Below are positions 1 through 8,879 of a stretch of DNA of 64,000 nt, in pieces (positions within the stretch are counted from its first letter, which is position 1; each line of letters opens with the position of its first letter). Origin of the DNA: an uncultured Lachnospiraceae bacterium (GTDB lineage Bacteria > Bacillota > Clostridia > Lachnospirales > Lachnospiraceae). Under the pieces are notes generated by a model. The model searched no databases. It saw only the letters and a program-made list of their open reading frames with translations, and was not told where the DNA came from. A program made the translations under genes and the position numbers. The stretch covers positions 7,927-71,926 of the forward strand of contig CAJUNN010000009.1 of NCBI GenBank assembly GCA_910587955.1, given 5' to 3'.

Positions 1-36
1 CTCGGCCATCTCTTTGATTGTCTCTGTCTCTTTCAT
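1..36 (-). CDS. spoVAC: Stage V sporulation protein AC, N-terminal fragment
   Basis: Only the first 12 codons are inside the window (MKETETIKEMAE), running off the left edge. The start is an ATG preceded by a GGGAGAAAGG-like ribosome site. The identity is inferred from order alone: in Firmicutes spoVAA and spoVAB are followed by spoVAC, a membrane component of the channel that moves dipicolinic acid into the forespore. Too little sequence is present to confirm the family directly. Confidence 0.6.
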   Translation of the reverse strand, partial: MKETETIKEMAE

Positions 37-54
37 ATCTGTCCGCCTTTCTCC

Positions 55-471
55 CTACCATCGGTAATAATAATAGATGAGGGAACCGACCGTTCTCCCC
101 ACTGCCATGCCTGCTATCAGTATTTCCATCCCCCTGCGCAAATCAATGCGGCGGGTGAAAATGGGAACAATATTTACAATCTCTGTCAGTGCCATGGCCC
201 AGGCTCCCACAAAAATACCTGAAAAAATTCCGAAAAGCCCTGCGCCCGCACTTCCCAGAGGAAGAACTATCTGGTAAACGCTGAGAAGATTTCCAATGAT
301 TCCCCCCGCCGCCACCGCGTCCTCATACCAGAAAATGTGCTTTGCCGTGTGAGTCTGATCCGCAAATTCCGCCACCAGCCCCAGGGCAATGATCAGGGCA
401 AAGAGGCCGCCCGCCACAGCCAGGCCGCAGCTCAATCCTACGGCAGCCATCAAAATCTGTTTCATCCACAT
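55..471 (-). CDS. spoVAB: Stage V sporulation protein AB
   Basis: A 138-residue integral membrane protein with about four hydrophobic segments and the short charged loop FTRRIDLRRG typical of SpoVAB. SpoVA proteins form the complex that loads Ca-dipicolinate into the developing spore and releases it at germination. The ATG is chosen because AAGGAG lies seven bases upstream. It follows spoVAA by 14 bases and precedes spoVAC, so the three are surely co-transcribed. In Bacillus this operon is controlled by sigma-G in the forespore; no such promoter was resolved here, and read-through from the spoIIA promoter is possible. Confidence 0.9.
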   Translation of the reverse strand: MWMKQILMAAVGLSCGLAVAGGLFALIIALGLVAEFADQTHTAKHIFWYEDAVAAGGIIGNLLSVYQIVLPLGSAGAGLFGIFSGIFVGAWAMALTEIVNIVPIFTRRIDLRRGMEILIAGMAVGRTVGSLIYYYYRW

Positions 472-485
472 GCAATTTCTCCTTG

Positions 486-1130
486 TCAGGATTCCCCTTT
501 ATGGCTGCCGTTTCTGCTAGCCGTATTGATAAGGGTTGTGTTGACATCATCCTCATAGAGCCGCATTTCCACCTCAATAGGCGTAGGTTCCTTTGTGAGC
601 CGCCGTCCGCCAATATGATTGAAAAACGCAATAATCCCCGCAGACAACCCCAGAGAATACGTCAGTTCCAGAATGGTAAACCCGTCCGATTCCTGTCCGG
701 TGAGCAGGGTGTAAAACTGCCCGAACAAATCTACGGTGGAAACATCATTGTTAAAGGCCATAATAGAAAAAGCAGAACCAAAAAAGCAGATCAGGCAGAC
801 AAACGCCACTTTCAGAAAACAGACTGCCGGATTTTCCTTAGGTTTGGTAGAATACTCTACAATAAAATCCTGCTCACCCATATTCTGAATCTCCAGGGAG
901 GGATATACCGCCTGAATCTTCTCCACCACATCCAGTATGGAAAATACATGGCGGTCCGCGCAGGAATGTGCGCCTTTTCTCACGTTTTCAAACGTATAAA
1001 GTTTTTCCGTTTTCAGCCGGTTAACAATAGCAGTGTCGGCGCACTGCATCTCTCCCGCCTCGCCTAAGGTGACAGTGCGATTGTACGTACGGATATTCTT
1101 CTCAAATTTGAGATACAGGATTTCGCTCAT
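486..1130 (-). CDS. spoVAA: Stage V sporulation protein AA
   Basis: A 214-residue protein: an N-terminal soluble domain (about residues 1-100, starting MSEILYLKFEKN) followed by two or more membrane segments near residues 115-190. This matches the SpoVAA family, the first member of the dipicolinate channel operon. The chosen ATG overlaps the stop codon of the upstream microprotein as ATGA, which signals translational coupling. A longer in-frame reading upstream would run through that gene and lacks a ribosome site. The short C-terminal tail is predicted cytoplasmic. Confidence 0.9.
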   Translation of the reverse strand: MSEILYLKFEKNIRTYNRTVTLGEAGEMQCADTAIVNRLKTEKLYTFENVRKGAHSCADRHVFSILDVVEKIQAVYPSLEIQNMGEQDFIVEYSTKPKENPAVCFLKVAFVCLICFFGSAFSIMAFNNDVSTVDLFGQFYTLLTGQESDGFTILELTYSLGLSAGIIAFFNHIGGRRLTKEPTPIEVEMRLYEDDVNTTLINTASRNGSHKGES

Positions 1131-1291
1131 GCTGCCAGGTGCTCCGGTGCAATGCTTTCTATATGCCATACAAACGTTCCGTCTTTAAATGTCTTCTCCT
1201 GATTTCCCGTATACACATAATAAAAAATTCCAAATGCCACTGCCGCAAGGACAATGGAGATCAGCCAGGCTCTGTACTTTGTGCGGTTCAT
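1127..1291 (-). CDS. Single-pass membrane microprotein between sigF and spoVAA
   Basis: A 54-residue protein with a positively charged N-terminus (MNRTKYRAW), one hydrophobic helix (about residues 9-27) and a short polar domain. Two ATGs lie near the AGGAGGA ribosome site. The one used here has six bases of spacing; the other touches the site and is unlikely. Its last bases overlap the spoVAA start (ATGA). I do not recognise a family. Its position between sigF and the spoVA genes, with coupling to spoVAA, suggests a forespore membrane role; this is inference only. Confidence 0.75.
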   Translation of the reverse strand: MNRTKYRAWLISIVLAAVAFGIFYYVYTGNQEKTFKDGTFVWHIESIAPEHLAA

Positions 1292-1365
1292 AATCATTCC
1301 TCCTGCTCTTATATTCTCTATGGGTAGTTTAACCCGGCCTGTCCAAAATATACATTTGATCATTT

Positions 1366-2079
1366 TTACATCCGCCTCTTAAGTGCCGCCAAAATCTTCT
1401 TCTCCATCCGTGAAATCTGTACCTGAGACATGCCCAGCTGCTGCGCTACCTGGGTCTGTGTCTGATCGCAGAAAAAACGCAGATTGATGATCTGGCGCTC
1501 CCTCGGCTCCAGGGTATCCAAAAGCTGTTCCAGAAGCAGGCGGCGCAAAAGTGTCTCTTGCTCATCCTTTCCCTGTTCCACCTTGTCCATCAGGCTTAAG
1601 CCTTCGCCGTCTCCCTGATAAACAATTTTCTGGAGGGATTCCACCTCCACGCTGCTGTCCATAGCTTGCACCAGCTCCTCAGCTTCCACTCCGAGAAGCC
1701 CGGCCAGCTCTTCCACGCCCGGCTCTTCCCCCCGCTCCATCAAAATCTGCTCCCGCAGCCTGGCCGCCTTTCCGGCCAGCTCTTTTAAGGAACGGCTCAC
1801 CTTGAGCATGCTGTCATCCCTCAGAAAACGTTTGATCTCTCCCGCAATCATCGGAACTGCATATGTGGAAAACCGGACGCCGAAGCTCAAATCGAAGCGG
1901 TCTACCGCTTTCACCAGTCCGATGGCTCCTATCTGAAACAAATCCTCTGCCTCCACCCCGCGCCCCAGAAAACGCTTAACAACGTGGCGGATCAGACCCA
2001 TATTTTCTTTTATCAGCTCTTCCCGCGCTGCTTTATCTCCTTCCTGTGACTGGCAAATCAACTCCTCGGTCCGATCCAT
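1366..2079 (-). CDS. sigF: RNA polymerase sigma factor SigF (forespore-specific)
   Basis: A 237-residue sigma-70 family protein, the usual SigF length. Region 2 is visible as EDLFQIGAIGLVKAVDRFD and FSTYAVPMIAGEIKRFLRDD. Region 4 carries the helix-turn-helix around TQVAQQLGMSQVQISRMEKKIL. SigF directs the first forespore-specific transcription and is held inactive by SpoIIAB until SpoIIAA frees it. It sits two bases after spoIIAB, with GAGGAG upstream of the ATG, so all three proteins should be made together. SigG is the close paralogue, but the spoIIA-operon context settles SigF. Confidence 0.96.
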   Translation of the reverse strand: MDRTEELICQSQEGDKAAREELIKENMGLIRHVVKRFLGRGVEAEDLFQIGAIGLVKAVDRFDLSFGVRFSTYAVPMIAGEIKRFLRDDSMLKVSRSLKELAGKAARLREQILMERGEEPGVEELAGLLGVEAEELVQAMDSSVEVESLQKIVYQGDGEGLSLMDKVEQGKDEQETLLRRLLLEQLLDTLEPRERQIINLRFFCDQTQTQVAQQLGMSQVQISRMEKKILAALKRRM

Positions 2080-2081
2080 AG

Positions 2082-2510
2082 TTACTCCTCGGATTTTCGA
2101 ATCTTCTTTTTCATAAGAACCGTCGTCCCCTCTCCCGGACTGGACTGAACCTGCACCTCGTCCATAAATGCTTCCATAAACAGAAAGCCCATGCCGGATC
2201 GTTCTAATTCCGGACGTGAAGTATACAAAGGCTCCATAGCCTTCTCAATATCCGGTATCCCCACGCCCCGATCCGTAATCCGCAGTTCCAGTACCTCCTC
2301 CTCTATCTGCCCGAAAATTGTAATCGTATGTACCTCTCCTTCATAGCCGTGTATGATCGCATTGGTGACAGCCTCAGATACCGCTGTCTTCACATCCGCT
2401 ACTTCCTCAATGCTGGGATTCATACGGCTCATAAAAGCGGCTACCGTCACCCGCGCAAAAGCTTCATTGTCGGAAATACTGTCAAATTCTACTTTCATGG
2501 TATTCTTCAT
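2082..2510 (-). CDS. spoIIAB: Anti-sigma F factor SpoIIAB (serine kinase)
   Basis: A 142-residue GHKL-fold protein. The N box (AVSEAVTNAIIHGYEG, Asn50), the G1 box (DRGVGIPD, Asp80) and a GMGF box near residue 106 are all present, so ATP binding should be intact. SpoIIAB binds SigF and phosphorylates SpoIIAA on serine; release of SigF in the forespore starts compartment-specific gene expression. The start overlaps the spoIIAA stop as ATGA, giving coupled synthesis of the partner-switching pair. Confidence 0.97.
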   Translation of the reverse strand: MKNTMKVEFDSISDNEAFARVTVAAFMSRMNPSIEEVADVKTAVSEAVTNAIIHGYEGEVHTITIFGQIEEEVLELRITDRGVGIPDIEKAMEPLYTSRPELERSGMGFLFMEAFMDEVQVQSSPGEGTTVLMKKKIRKSEE

Positions 2511-2836
2511 TTCGATCTTCCTCCCTCAACCTCTTCCACAGGTATAATTTTGGTAACTCCGGATAAAGTCAGAATCCGCGCCACCTGTGCCTGTACCTGC
2601 ACCGCCCTTACCTTGCCTCCCAGGGCGCGTATCATTTTATACCGCCCCATCAGCATTCCAATCCCGGAGCTGTCGCAGAATGTCGTATCCGCAAAATCAA
2701 AAATTATTTCCCGGATATCTTCTGTCTGAATCCGGCGATCTGCCTCCCTGCAAATGGCCTTTGCACTGTGATGATCCAATTCCCCGGGGACCCGGATCCG
2801 CAGTATGTGATCCGTCGTTTTCCGTGTTGTCTCCAT
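2507..2836 (-). CDS. spoIIAA: Anti-sigma F factor antagonist SpoIIAA
   Basis: A 109-residue STAS-domain protein. The phosphorylation motif FCDSSGIGML is intact, with Ser57 the expected target of SpoIIAB and of the phosphatase SpoIIE. The unphosphorylated form pulls SpoIIAB off SigF. The start METTRKT is chosen because AGGAGG lies nine bases upstream; the longer reading has no ribosome site and would add a non-STAS extension. It heads the spoIIA operon. The 137-base gap upstream holds two hairpins but no convincing sigma-H or Spo0A sequence that I could assign. Confidence 0.95.
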   Translation of the reverse strand: METTRKTTDHILRIRVPGELDHHSAKAICREADRRIQTEDIREIIFDFADTTFCDSSGIGMLMGRYKMIRALGGKVRAVQVQAQVARILTLSGVTKIIPVEEVEGGRSK

Positions 2837-2901
2837 GTTCCAATGCCTCCTTCTCTTTCCTTCCTTTCTTCCGCCCGGAAATGCCTTTCCGGCACAGCAC
2901 A

Positions 2902-2931
2902 AAGGGACATACCAAAATTGGTATGTCCCTT
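2902..2931. terminator. Perfect 13-bp inverted repeat between the TPR gene and spoIIAA
   Basis: AAGGGACATACCA pairs with TGGTATGTCCCTT around a four-base loop. A second small hairpin (CCGGAAA/TTTCCGG, near 2877-2894) follows in the minus direction. There is only a TTTG tail on the minus strand, so termination would be weak. It most likely separates the upstream valS-folC-TPR unit from spoIIA; an operator role is the alternative. Confidence 0.45.
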
Positions 2932-2973
2932 ATTCCAGGGTTTCTCTTTTGTTTTTTCTGCTTTTTTCTATGG

Positions 2974-4452
2974 TTATGCCGGAGGCTGGGGATCCTGCGG
3001 CTGGTTCTCCTGAGGCCCTTGAGGCTCTTGCGGCTGCTGGGGCTGATTGGACTGCTGCTGTTCTACCGCCGGCTGTCCTAAACGGGTCAATGCCTGGTTG
3101 CAGTAATTTGCCCGCACCGTTCCCGGATAAGCCTCCGCAAACTTGCGGAACAGCGGAACCGCTTTCTCCGTATCCTCACTGCTCTCATACGCCCGCGCCA
3201 GATAGTAGATGGCATAACCATCCTGGTACATTTCCTCCATATCCACAACACGCTGCAGGTTCTCCACAGCCTCCGCCCAATTTCCGGCATTATAAGCTGT
3301 CTCGCCTGCATCGTACCAGCCTTTCAGTTCTTCTGCATGTACGGCCCGGTAAACTTCCCGGTAAAGAGACATGGCTCCTTCCGAAATCTGCTGGGTATCC
3401 ACCTCATTTAAAGCCCCCAGAGCCGCTTCCAGATTTTCACCGCGAAAAGCGTTATAGGCCTCTATAAGCTGCTCGTAGCTGCCCCCCGTTTCAGGCTCCG
3501 CCTCTTTCTCCGCCAGGGCAGCCTGCAGCTCTTCCACCTGCTTCTGCAGCCCGTTCAGCTCTGTCTGCTTAGCTGAAACCTCATCGCTGTAGGCGATAAT
3601 CTGCTGGTTGGTCTCGCTGCGGATGGAGCGGACTTTGGCCGGAACCACCAGAAACCACATAAGCGCTACGCCTACCACCAGGCCGATAAGAAGATTCAGC
3701 ACTACGTTCATCCCCGTCGTATCTTTATAGGTGGCCGGCATAATAATCGTCTCATTGCCGCTGGTATAAGAAATAATATCGGAATTTTTCGTTTCCCTGA
3801 TTTCCTTCGCCGGCTTTTCTTTGGGATTGACCGCTTTCCCCGTAATCCGTTCCAGTTCTTCCTGGTAATGGAGGGACAGATTGTCAGTCTTATCAATAGC
3901 CAGCGCCCGGCGCAGCTCCCGCCCGGCCCGCTCATACTCCTCGGTCTTTATATAAAGCAGTGCCAGAAGCTGATGTCCCTTCACCAGCTTGGGATTCAGG
4001 GAAAGTACTTTTTTCAGCTGGATAATCGCCAGATCTTCACTTCCCTGCTGGCAGTAGAGAAGAGACTGGTTATATTTCTTAATTGTCTGATTGATGGCCG
4101 CCCAGCGGGACGGATTTTCCTGAATGGCCCGGATGTATTCATCAGCAATATTTTTGTCCGGTTCCAGGCTCTTGCTGATAATCCATTCCGTCAGAGCCAG
4201 AACTACTTCGCCCACTTCAAAGTAAACCAGGCCCAGAAGATTCCTGGCCTGAATATGATTTTTATTCAGCCGCAGGCTGTAGCGCAGATCCTGCATGGCT
4301 CCGGTCAGATTTCTGGCCTTCGCCTTCTCCAGTCCCATATTGTAATAGGTATTCGAGAGCCGGAACAATCGGTTATAGATTTTGATATCCGTCCCGCAGG
4401 CGCTGCAGTAACCGGGATCCATCAATGTTGCTCCACATCTGATACAAAGCAT
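2974..4452 (-). CDS. Zinc-ribbon, TPR and coiled-coil membrane protein
   Basis: A 492-residue protein. An N-terminal zinc ribbon has cysteines at 3, 6, 16 and 19 (CIRC and CSAC pairs). A first set of tetratricopeptide-like repeats covers roughly residues 30-205. One membrane helix follows near 245-265 (LLIGLVVGVALMWFLVV), then a coiled coil to about 320 and a second TPR set to about 460. The tail is rich in Gln and Pro. The start is the ATG with GGGGGA six bases upstream; a GTG four codons earlier lacks a site. TPR sets on both sides of one helix suggest a scaffold with cytoplasmic and extracellular halves. No specific function is known to me. Confidence 0.8.
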   Translation of the reverse strand: MLCIRCGATLMDPGYCSACGTDIKIYNRLFRLSNTYYNMGLEKAKARNLTGAMQDLRYSLRLNKNHIQARNLLGLVYFEVGEVVLALTEWIISKSLEPDKNIADEYIRAIQENPSRWAAINQTIKKYNQSLLYCQQGSEDLAIIQLKKVLSLNPKLVKGHQLLALLYIKTEEYERAGRELRRALAIDKTDNLSLHYQEELERITGKAVNPKEKPAKEIRETKNSDIISYTSGNETIIMPATYKDTTGMNVVLNLLIGLVVGVALMWFLVVPAKVRSIRSETNQQIIAYSDEVSAKQTELNGLQKQVEELQAALAEKEAEPETGGSYEQLIEAYNAFRGENLEAALGALNEVDTQQISEGAMSLYREVYRAVHAEELKGWYDAGETAYNAGNWAEAVENLQRVVDMEEMYQDGYAIYYLARAYESSEDTEKAVPLFRKFAEAYPGTVRANYCNQALTRLGQPAVEQQQSNQPQQPQEPQGPQENQPQDPQPPA

Positions 4453-4467
4453 AAGGTCCCCCACTTT

Positions 4468-4614
4468 CTAACGGCTGCTGCCTTTCATCTCTCCCAGCAT
4501 CTCCTGAATCAAATCTGCTATATCTTTGGGCTTATTTTTATATACGTTTTCCTCTACCTGCTCGGCTTCCAGGCTGGGATGGAATTTCTTCAATTCTTCC
4601 TCAAAATCAATCAT
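4468..4614 (-). CDS. 48-residue acidic small protein, coupled to folC
   Basis: A short soluble protein (MIDFEEELKKFHPSLE...), strongly charged, with two predicted helical stretches and no cysteines or membrane segment. Its ATG overlaps the end of folC by eight bases and it ends 15 bases before the TPR gene start, so it fills the otherwise empty gap in an operon. The frame, charge pattern and tight spacing support a real gene. I do not recognise a family. Confidence 0.65.
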   Translation of the reverse strand: MIDFEEELKKFHPSLEAEQVEENVYKNKPKDIADLIQEMLGEMKGSSR

Positions 4615-5908
4615 GTGACATCCTCCTCAAAATCCCTTTGATGCTGCCTGCCAGATACAGGGAACCTACACAAAACAAGATTCCGTCTGCCTTTTCTCTG
4701 AGGGCTGCCGCGAAAGCCTCCTCCGCATCTGCATATGCCGTGATCTTATCCATACCGGACTGCCGGAACAAGGCCGCCGATTTCTCTGCTTCTACTGCAC
4801 GATAACCGCCTACTTCTGTGACAATTACCCGTTCCGGACGAAGCTCCCGGCAGATCGTCTGTATCATACTGGGATAATCCTTATCATCTACCGCGGCAAA
4901 AAGCAGCGTCACCGGATAATCCTTCTCCAGACGCTTTGCCGTCTTCACAAACTCCTCTACGCCTGCCTCATTGTGGGCTCCGTCTATGATGACTCCCGGC
5001 AGGACCGTCTCCATCCTGCCCTGCCACCGCATGGCGTCAATTCCCCGGCGAATCGTATCCGCCGTAAATTCCGCTCCCCCGTCCAGGGCCTTGATGGCTG
5101 TCACGGCCTCGGCCGCATTCATCACCTGATATTCCGCCACGCTGGATATAGAAAGCTCAATATAATCATAATACCCAGAATGAATGGAAAAATCAATATG
5201 TTTATCCGTCATAGATGAAATTTTATACATTTCAGGACGGACGCCGAATGCAGGGGCATGAAGCTCATGAGCCCTCTTTCGGATTACTGCCTCTGCCTCC
5301 GGATCGGAGGCGTCGTAAACCACCGGAACTCCTTCTTTCAGTATTCCGGCTTTCTCGCCTGCAATCTCCGCAACCGTATTTCCAAGATACTCCGTATGGT
5401 CCAAGCTGATCGAGGTAATCACCGTCACAATGGGATGATCCACGGAATTGGTAGCGTCCAGACGCCCTCCAAGTCCCGTCTCCATCACCAGGTATTCCAC
5501 GCCCGCCTGTTCAAAAAGCACCATCCCAATCAAAAACAGAATCTCGAAATAGGTGGGATGGGCGTACCCCTCCCGCTCTATCTCCCCGATGCACTCCATC
5601 ACCCGGTGAAATGCCTCCAGAAACGCTTCATTGCTTACCTGCTCCTCATCCACCACAAAGCGCTCGTTGATCTCCACCAGATGAGGAGAGGTAAAAAGTC
5701 CCGTACGCTTTCCGGCCGCTTTCAAAATAGAAGCCAGAAAGGAACACACAGAGCCCTTGCCGTTGGTTCCTGCCACGTGAAGAATTTTCATCTTATCCTG
5801 GGGATTCCCAAGGCAGCGCAGAATTGCCCTGGTATTTTCCAGTGTATTCTTTTTCGTAAATTTCGGTGTCTCTTCGATATAAGTTACCGCTTCCCGGTAT
5901 GTCATCAT
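4607..5908 (-). CDS. folC: Folylpolyglutamate synthase / dihydrofolate synthase
   Basis: A 433-residue Mur-ligase-family enzyme that adds glutamate to folates (and L-glutamate to dihydropteroate in bifunctional members). The P-loop HVAGTNGKGS lies near residues 44-53, the ATP/Mg motif around METGLGGRLDATN, and the C-terminal domain begins with the IIDGAHN signature. Length is normal. It follows valS by 18 bases; the valS-folC pairing is common in Firmicutes, so folC expression is probably tied to the valine T-box upstream. Whether it has both activities cannot be told from sequence. Confidence 0.95.
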   Translation of the reverse strand: MMTYREAVTYIEETPKFTKKNTLENTRAILRCLGNPQDKMKILHVAGTNGKGSVCSFLASILKAAGKRTGLFTSPHLVEINERFVVDEEQVSNEAFLEAFHRVMECIGEIEREGYAHPTYFEILFLIGMVLFEQAGVEYLVMETGLGGRLDATNSVDHPIVTVITSISLDHTEYLGNTVAEIAGEKAGILKEGVPVVYDASDPEAEAVIRKRAHELHAPAFGVRPEMYKISSMTDKHIDFSIHSGYYDYIELSISSVAEYQVMNAAEAVTAIKALDGGAEFTADTIRRGIDAMRWQGRMETVLPGVIIDGAHNEAGVEEFVKTAKRLEKDYPVTLLFAAVDDKDYPSMIQTICRELRPERVIVTEVGGYRAVEAEKSAALFRQSGMDKITAYADAEEAFAAALREKADGILFCVGSLYLAGSIKGILRRMSHD

Positions 5909-5926
5909 AACGGATAACTCCTGTCT

Positions 5927-8566
5927 CTATTCCGTGAGAGCCGCCAGCCGTTCCTGCACCTGGGCCATCATCTGACTGTATTTTTCCAGCTTCTCCTTCT
6001 CTTCCTCGATCTTGCTCTGAGGAGCCTTGCTTAAGAATTTCTCATTGTTCAGCATTCCGTTCACCCGCTTCAGCTCCCCTGTCAGACGGGCCTCTTCCTT
6101 TTTCAGGCGCTCCAGCTCTTTATCCAGATCCACCAGATCCGCAAAGGGCATATAAATGGCTGCATCCGCTGTTACAGCCGATACCGCATCTCCGCCGACG
6201 CCTGCCTTATCCGGCTGAATCCGCACTTCACTGGCGTAAGCAAGGGTCTGGAAGAATACCCGGCCCCGCTCAAAAATTTCCCGCACCTCTTCCTTCTCCG
6301 CCACTACGATGACCGCAGCCTTCTTGCTGGGAGGAACATTCATGCCGGAACGGACATTGCGGATTCCCCGTACGGCTTCCTTGATCCGCTCCACCGCAGA
6401 TTCATCCGGCGCGAATTCCCATGACTGCCGGTATTCCGGCCAGGCAGAAATCATAATGGATTCCTCCCCGGTTAGATTACAGAAAATCTCCTCAGTGATA
6501 AACGGCATAAAGGGATGCAGAAGCTTCAGGGCATTGGCCAGAACCGTCTTAAGCGTCCACAGAGCGGCAGCTTTTGTACTGTCCTCCTCCTGATAGAGCC
6601 TGGGCTTTACCATCTCGATATACCAATCGCAGAACTCTTCCCAGATGAAATCATAGAGCTTCTGCACGGCGATTCCCAGCTCAAACTTGTCCATATTGGC
6701 TGTCACATCTTTGGCCAGCGTGTTGGCTTTGGAAAGAATCCACTTATCCGCACCCGTCAGCCTATCCGGAGCCAACTCTTTTGGAACCTCGGCCTTCTCC
6801 ATATTCATCAGAATAAACCTGGAGGCGTTCCAAATCTTATTGGCAAAATTCCGGCTTGCCTCCACCCGTTCCATGTAAAAGCGCATGTCATTTCCCGGCG
6901 CATTTCCCGTCACCAGGGTAAAGCGCAGGGCATCAGCCCCGTACTGATCGATGATCTCCAGGGGATCGATCCCGTTTCCCAGGGACTTGCTCATCTTCCG
7001 CCCCTGAGCATCCCGCACCAGCCCGTGGATCAGCACATGATGGAAGGGAGATTTTCCCGTTTGCTCATAGCCGGAAAACACCATGCGGATTACCCAGAAG
7101 AAAATAATATCATAACCGGTCACAAGCACGTCCGTGGGATAGAAGTAGTCCAGATCCGCACTCTGCTTTGGCCATCCCAGGGTGGAGAAGGGCCACAAGG
7201 CGGAGGAAAACCAGGTGTCCAGGGTATCCGGATCCTGGGTGAAATGCTTTCCGCCGCACTTGGGGCATACCTGCGGAATCTCCCGGGCCACTACAAGCTC
7301 CCCGCAGCCGTCGCAGTAATAAGCAGGAATCCGGTGTCCCCACCAGAGCTGCCGGGAAATACACCAGTCGCGTATATTCTCCAGCCAGTGCAGGTAAGTC
7401 TTGTCAAAGCGCTCCGGCACAAAGGTCAGCTCGCCGTTTTTCACTGCCTCGATCGCCGGCTTGGCCAGCTCCTCCATCTTTACAAACCACTGCTGCTTGA
7501 TCAAGGGCTCTACGGTGGTGCCGCAGCGGTCATGGGTTCCCACATTGTGGGCATGGTCCGCCACTTTTACCAAAAGTCCCTGCTCTTCTAATTCCTTCAC
7601 CATCATTTTCCGGGCTTCGTAGCGGTCCATGCCCGCATACTTTCCGCCGTTCTCATTGATGGTGGCATCGTCATTCAAAATATTGATCTCCGGCAGCCGG
7701 TGCCTTCTTCCCACTTCAAAATCGTTGGGGTCATGGGCCGGAGTGATTTTTACTACACCGGTACCAAACTCCATATCCACATAGGAATCCGCAATCACCG
7801 GAATCTCCCGGCCCACCAGAGGCAGGATCACCGTTTTCCCGATGATATCCTGATACCGCTCATCCTCCGGGTTCACAGCCAGGGCCGTATCTCCCAGCAT
7901 GGTTTCCGGCCGGGTGGTAGCAATCTCCACAAACCGGTCACTGTCCTTGATGGGATAATTGATATGCCAAAAATGGCCTGCCTGCTCCTCATGCTCCACC
8001 TCTGCGTCGGAAATAGAAGTCTTGCACACGGGACACCAGTTGATAATCCGGGAGCCTTTATAGATATACCCTTTCTCATAGAGGCGGATAAACACTTCCA
8101 GAACCGCCTGGGAACAGCCCTCATCCATGGTAAAGCGCTCCCGGTCCCAGTCGCAGGAAGACCCCAGCTTTTTCAGCTGGTTGATAATAGCCCCGCCGTA
8201 TTCCTCTTTCCATTGCCAGGCCCGTTTCAGAAATCCTTCCCTTCCCAGCTCCTTCTTGTCAATGCCCTCAGCTTTCAGCTGGTTGGTTACTTTCACCTCC
8301 GTGGAAATGGAAGCGTGATCCGTCCCGGGAATCCAGAGGGCATTGTACCCTGACATCCTCTTATAGCGGATCAGGATGTCCTGCAAGGTCTCATCTAAGG
8401 CATGTCCCATATGCAGCTTTCCTGTCACATTGGGGGGCGGGATCACAATGGTAAAGGGCTTTTTCGTCCGATCCACTTCTGCATGGAAATATTTTTTCTC
8501 CAGCCATTTTTCATAAATCCGATCTTCCATTCCTTTCGGATCGTAAGTCTTTGCCAGTTCTTTCAT
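5927..8566 (-). CDS. valS: Valine--tRNA ligase
   Basis: An 879-residue class I aminoacyl-tRNA synthetase that charges tRNA-Val. The HIGH-type motif is PPNVTGKLHMGHAL and the KMSKS motif is GRKMSKSLGNGIDP. Between them lies the editing domain (TTRPETMLGDTALAVNP) that clears mischarged Thr. The C-terminus is the usual coiled-coil tRNA-binding arm (LDKELERLKKEEARL). MKELAKTYDP is the start, preceded by GGAGGAAGG; the in-frame reading upstream would run into the T-box terminator hairpin. Expression is governed by the T-box leader immediately upstream. Confidence 0.98.
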   Translation of the reverse strand: MKELAKTYDPKGMEDRIYEKWLEKKYFHAEVDRTKKPFTIVIPPPNVTGKLHMGHALDETLQDILIRYKRMSGYNALWIPGTDHASISTEVKVTNQLKAEGIDKKELGREGFLKRAWQWKEEYGGAIINQLKKLGSSCDWDRERFTMDEGCSQAVLEVFIRLYEKGYIYKGSRIINWCPVCKTSISDAEVEHEEQAGHFWHINYPIKDSDRFVEIATTRPETMLGDTALAVNPEDERYQDIIGKTVILPLVGREIPVIADSYVDMEFGTGVVKITPAHDPNDFEVGRRHRLPEINILNDDATINENGGKYAGMDRYEARKMMVKELEEQGLLVKVADHAHNVGTHDRCGTTVEPLIKQQWFVKMEELAKPAIEAVKNGELTFVPERFDKTYLHWLENIRDWCISRQLWWGHRIPAYYCDGCGELVVAREIPQVCPKCGGKHFTQDPDTLDTWFSSALWPFSTLGWPKQSADLDYFYPTDVLVTGYDIIFFWVIRMVFSGYEQTGKSPFHHVLIHGLVRDAQGRKMSKSLGNGIDPLEIIDQYGADALRFTLVTGNAPGNDMRFYMERVEASRNFANKIWNASRFILMNMEKAEVPKELAPDRLTGADKWILSKANTLAKDVTANMDKFELGIAVQKLYDFIWEEFCDWYIEMVKPRLYQEEDSTKAAALWTLKTVLANALKLLHPFMPFITEEIFCNLTGEESIMISAWPEYRQSWEFAPDESAVERIKEAVRGIRNVRSGMNVPPSKKAAVIVVAEKEEVREIFERGRVFFQTLAYASEVRIQPDKAGVGGDAVSAVTADAAIYMPFADLVDLDKELERLKKEEARLTGELKRVNGMLNNEKFLSKAPQSKIEEEKEKLEKYSQMMAQVQERLAALTE

Positions 8567-8589
8567 TCGTATCCTTCCTCCTTTAAATT

Positions 8590-8845
8590 CAACAAACGCC
8601 CTTTCAGCATTGAAAGGGCGTTTTATACGCGGTACCACCTGTCTTATATACAGCCGCAGCCGTATACATCTCCAAACCTTTTAACGCAGGTCAGGCGTGG
8701 GCAGCTACTGTTCTTTCACCGCTCCGGCTCCGAAGCCACCTACACAGCCGCTTTCCCAAGGAGCCTTTCAGCCTGTGAACTCCTCTCTCTGACAGACGCA
8801 TCTTCTGTGTACCCTCTTCTTCTCAGCCTTTTTATTTTTTGCTAA
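8590..8845 (-). promoter_or_regulatory. T-box riboswitch leader of valS
   Basis: The universal T-box sequence AGGTGGTACCGCG is at 8640-8628. It is followed by a strong hairpin (AAACGCCCTTTCA / TGAAAGGGCGTTT, 8624-8594) that acts as terminator when the tRNA is charged. An AGAGAG-type stem I motif and GCTGAAAG lie upstream, around 8790-8760. In this class uncharged tRNA pairs with the specifier codon and with the T-box, favouring read-through. Placement before valS implies tRNA-Val; I could not place the specifier codon with confidence. Confidence 0.93.
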
Positions 8846-8850
8846 GTCTT

Positions 8851-8879
8851 AACATAACAGGCTTTTCCCCATTTGTCAA
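8851..8879 (-). promoter_or_regulatory. Sigma-A promoter of the valS leader
   Basis: TTGACA (8879-8874), 17-base spacer, TATGTT (8856-8851). It fires into the T-box. The -35 box overlaps the last codon of the upstream phosphoesterase gene. Confidence 0.8.
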
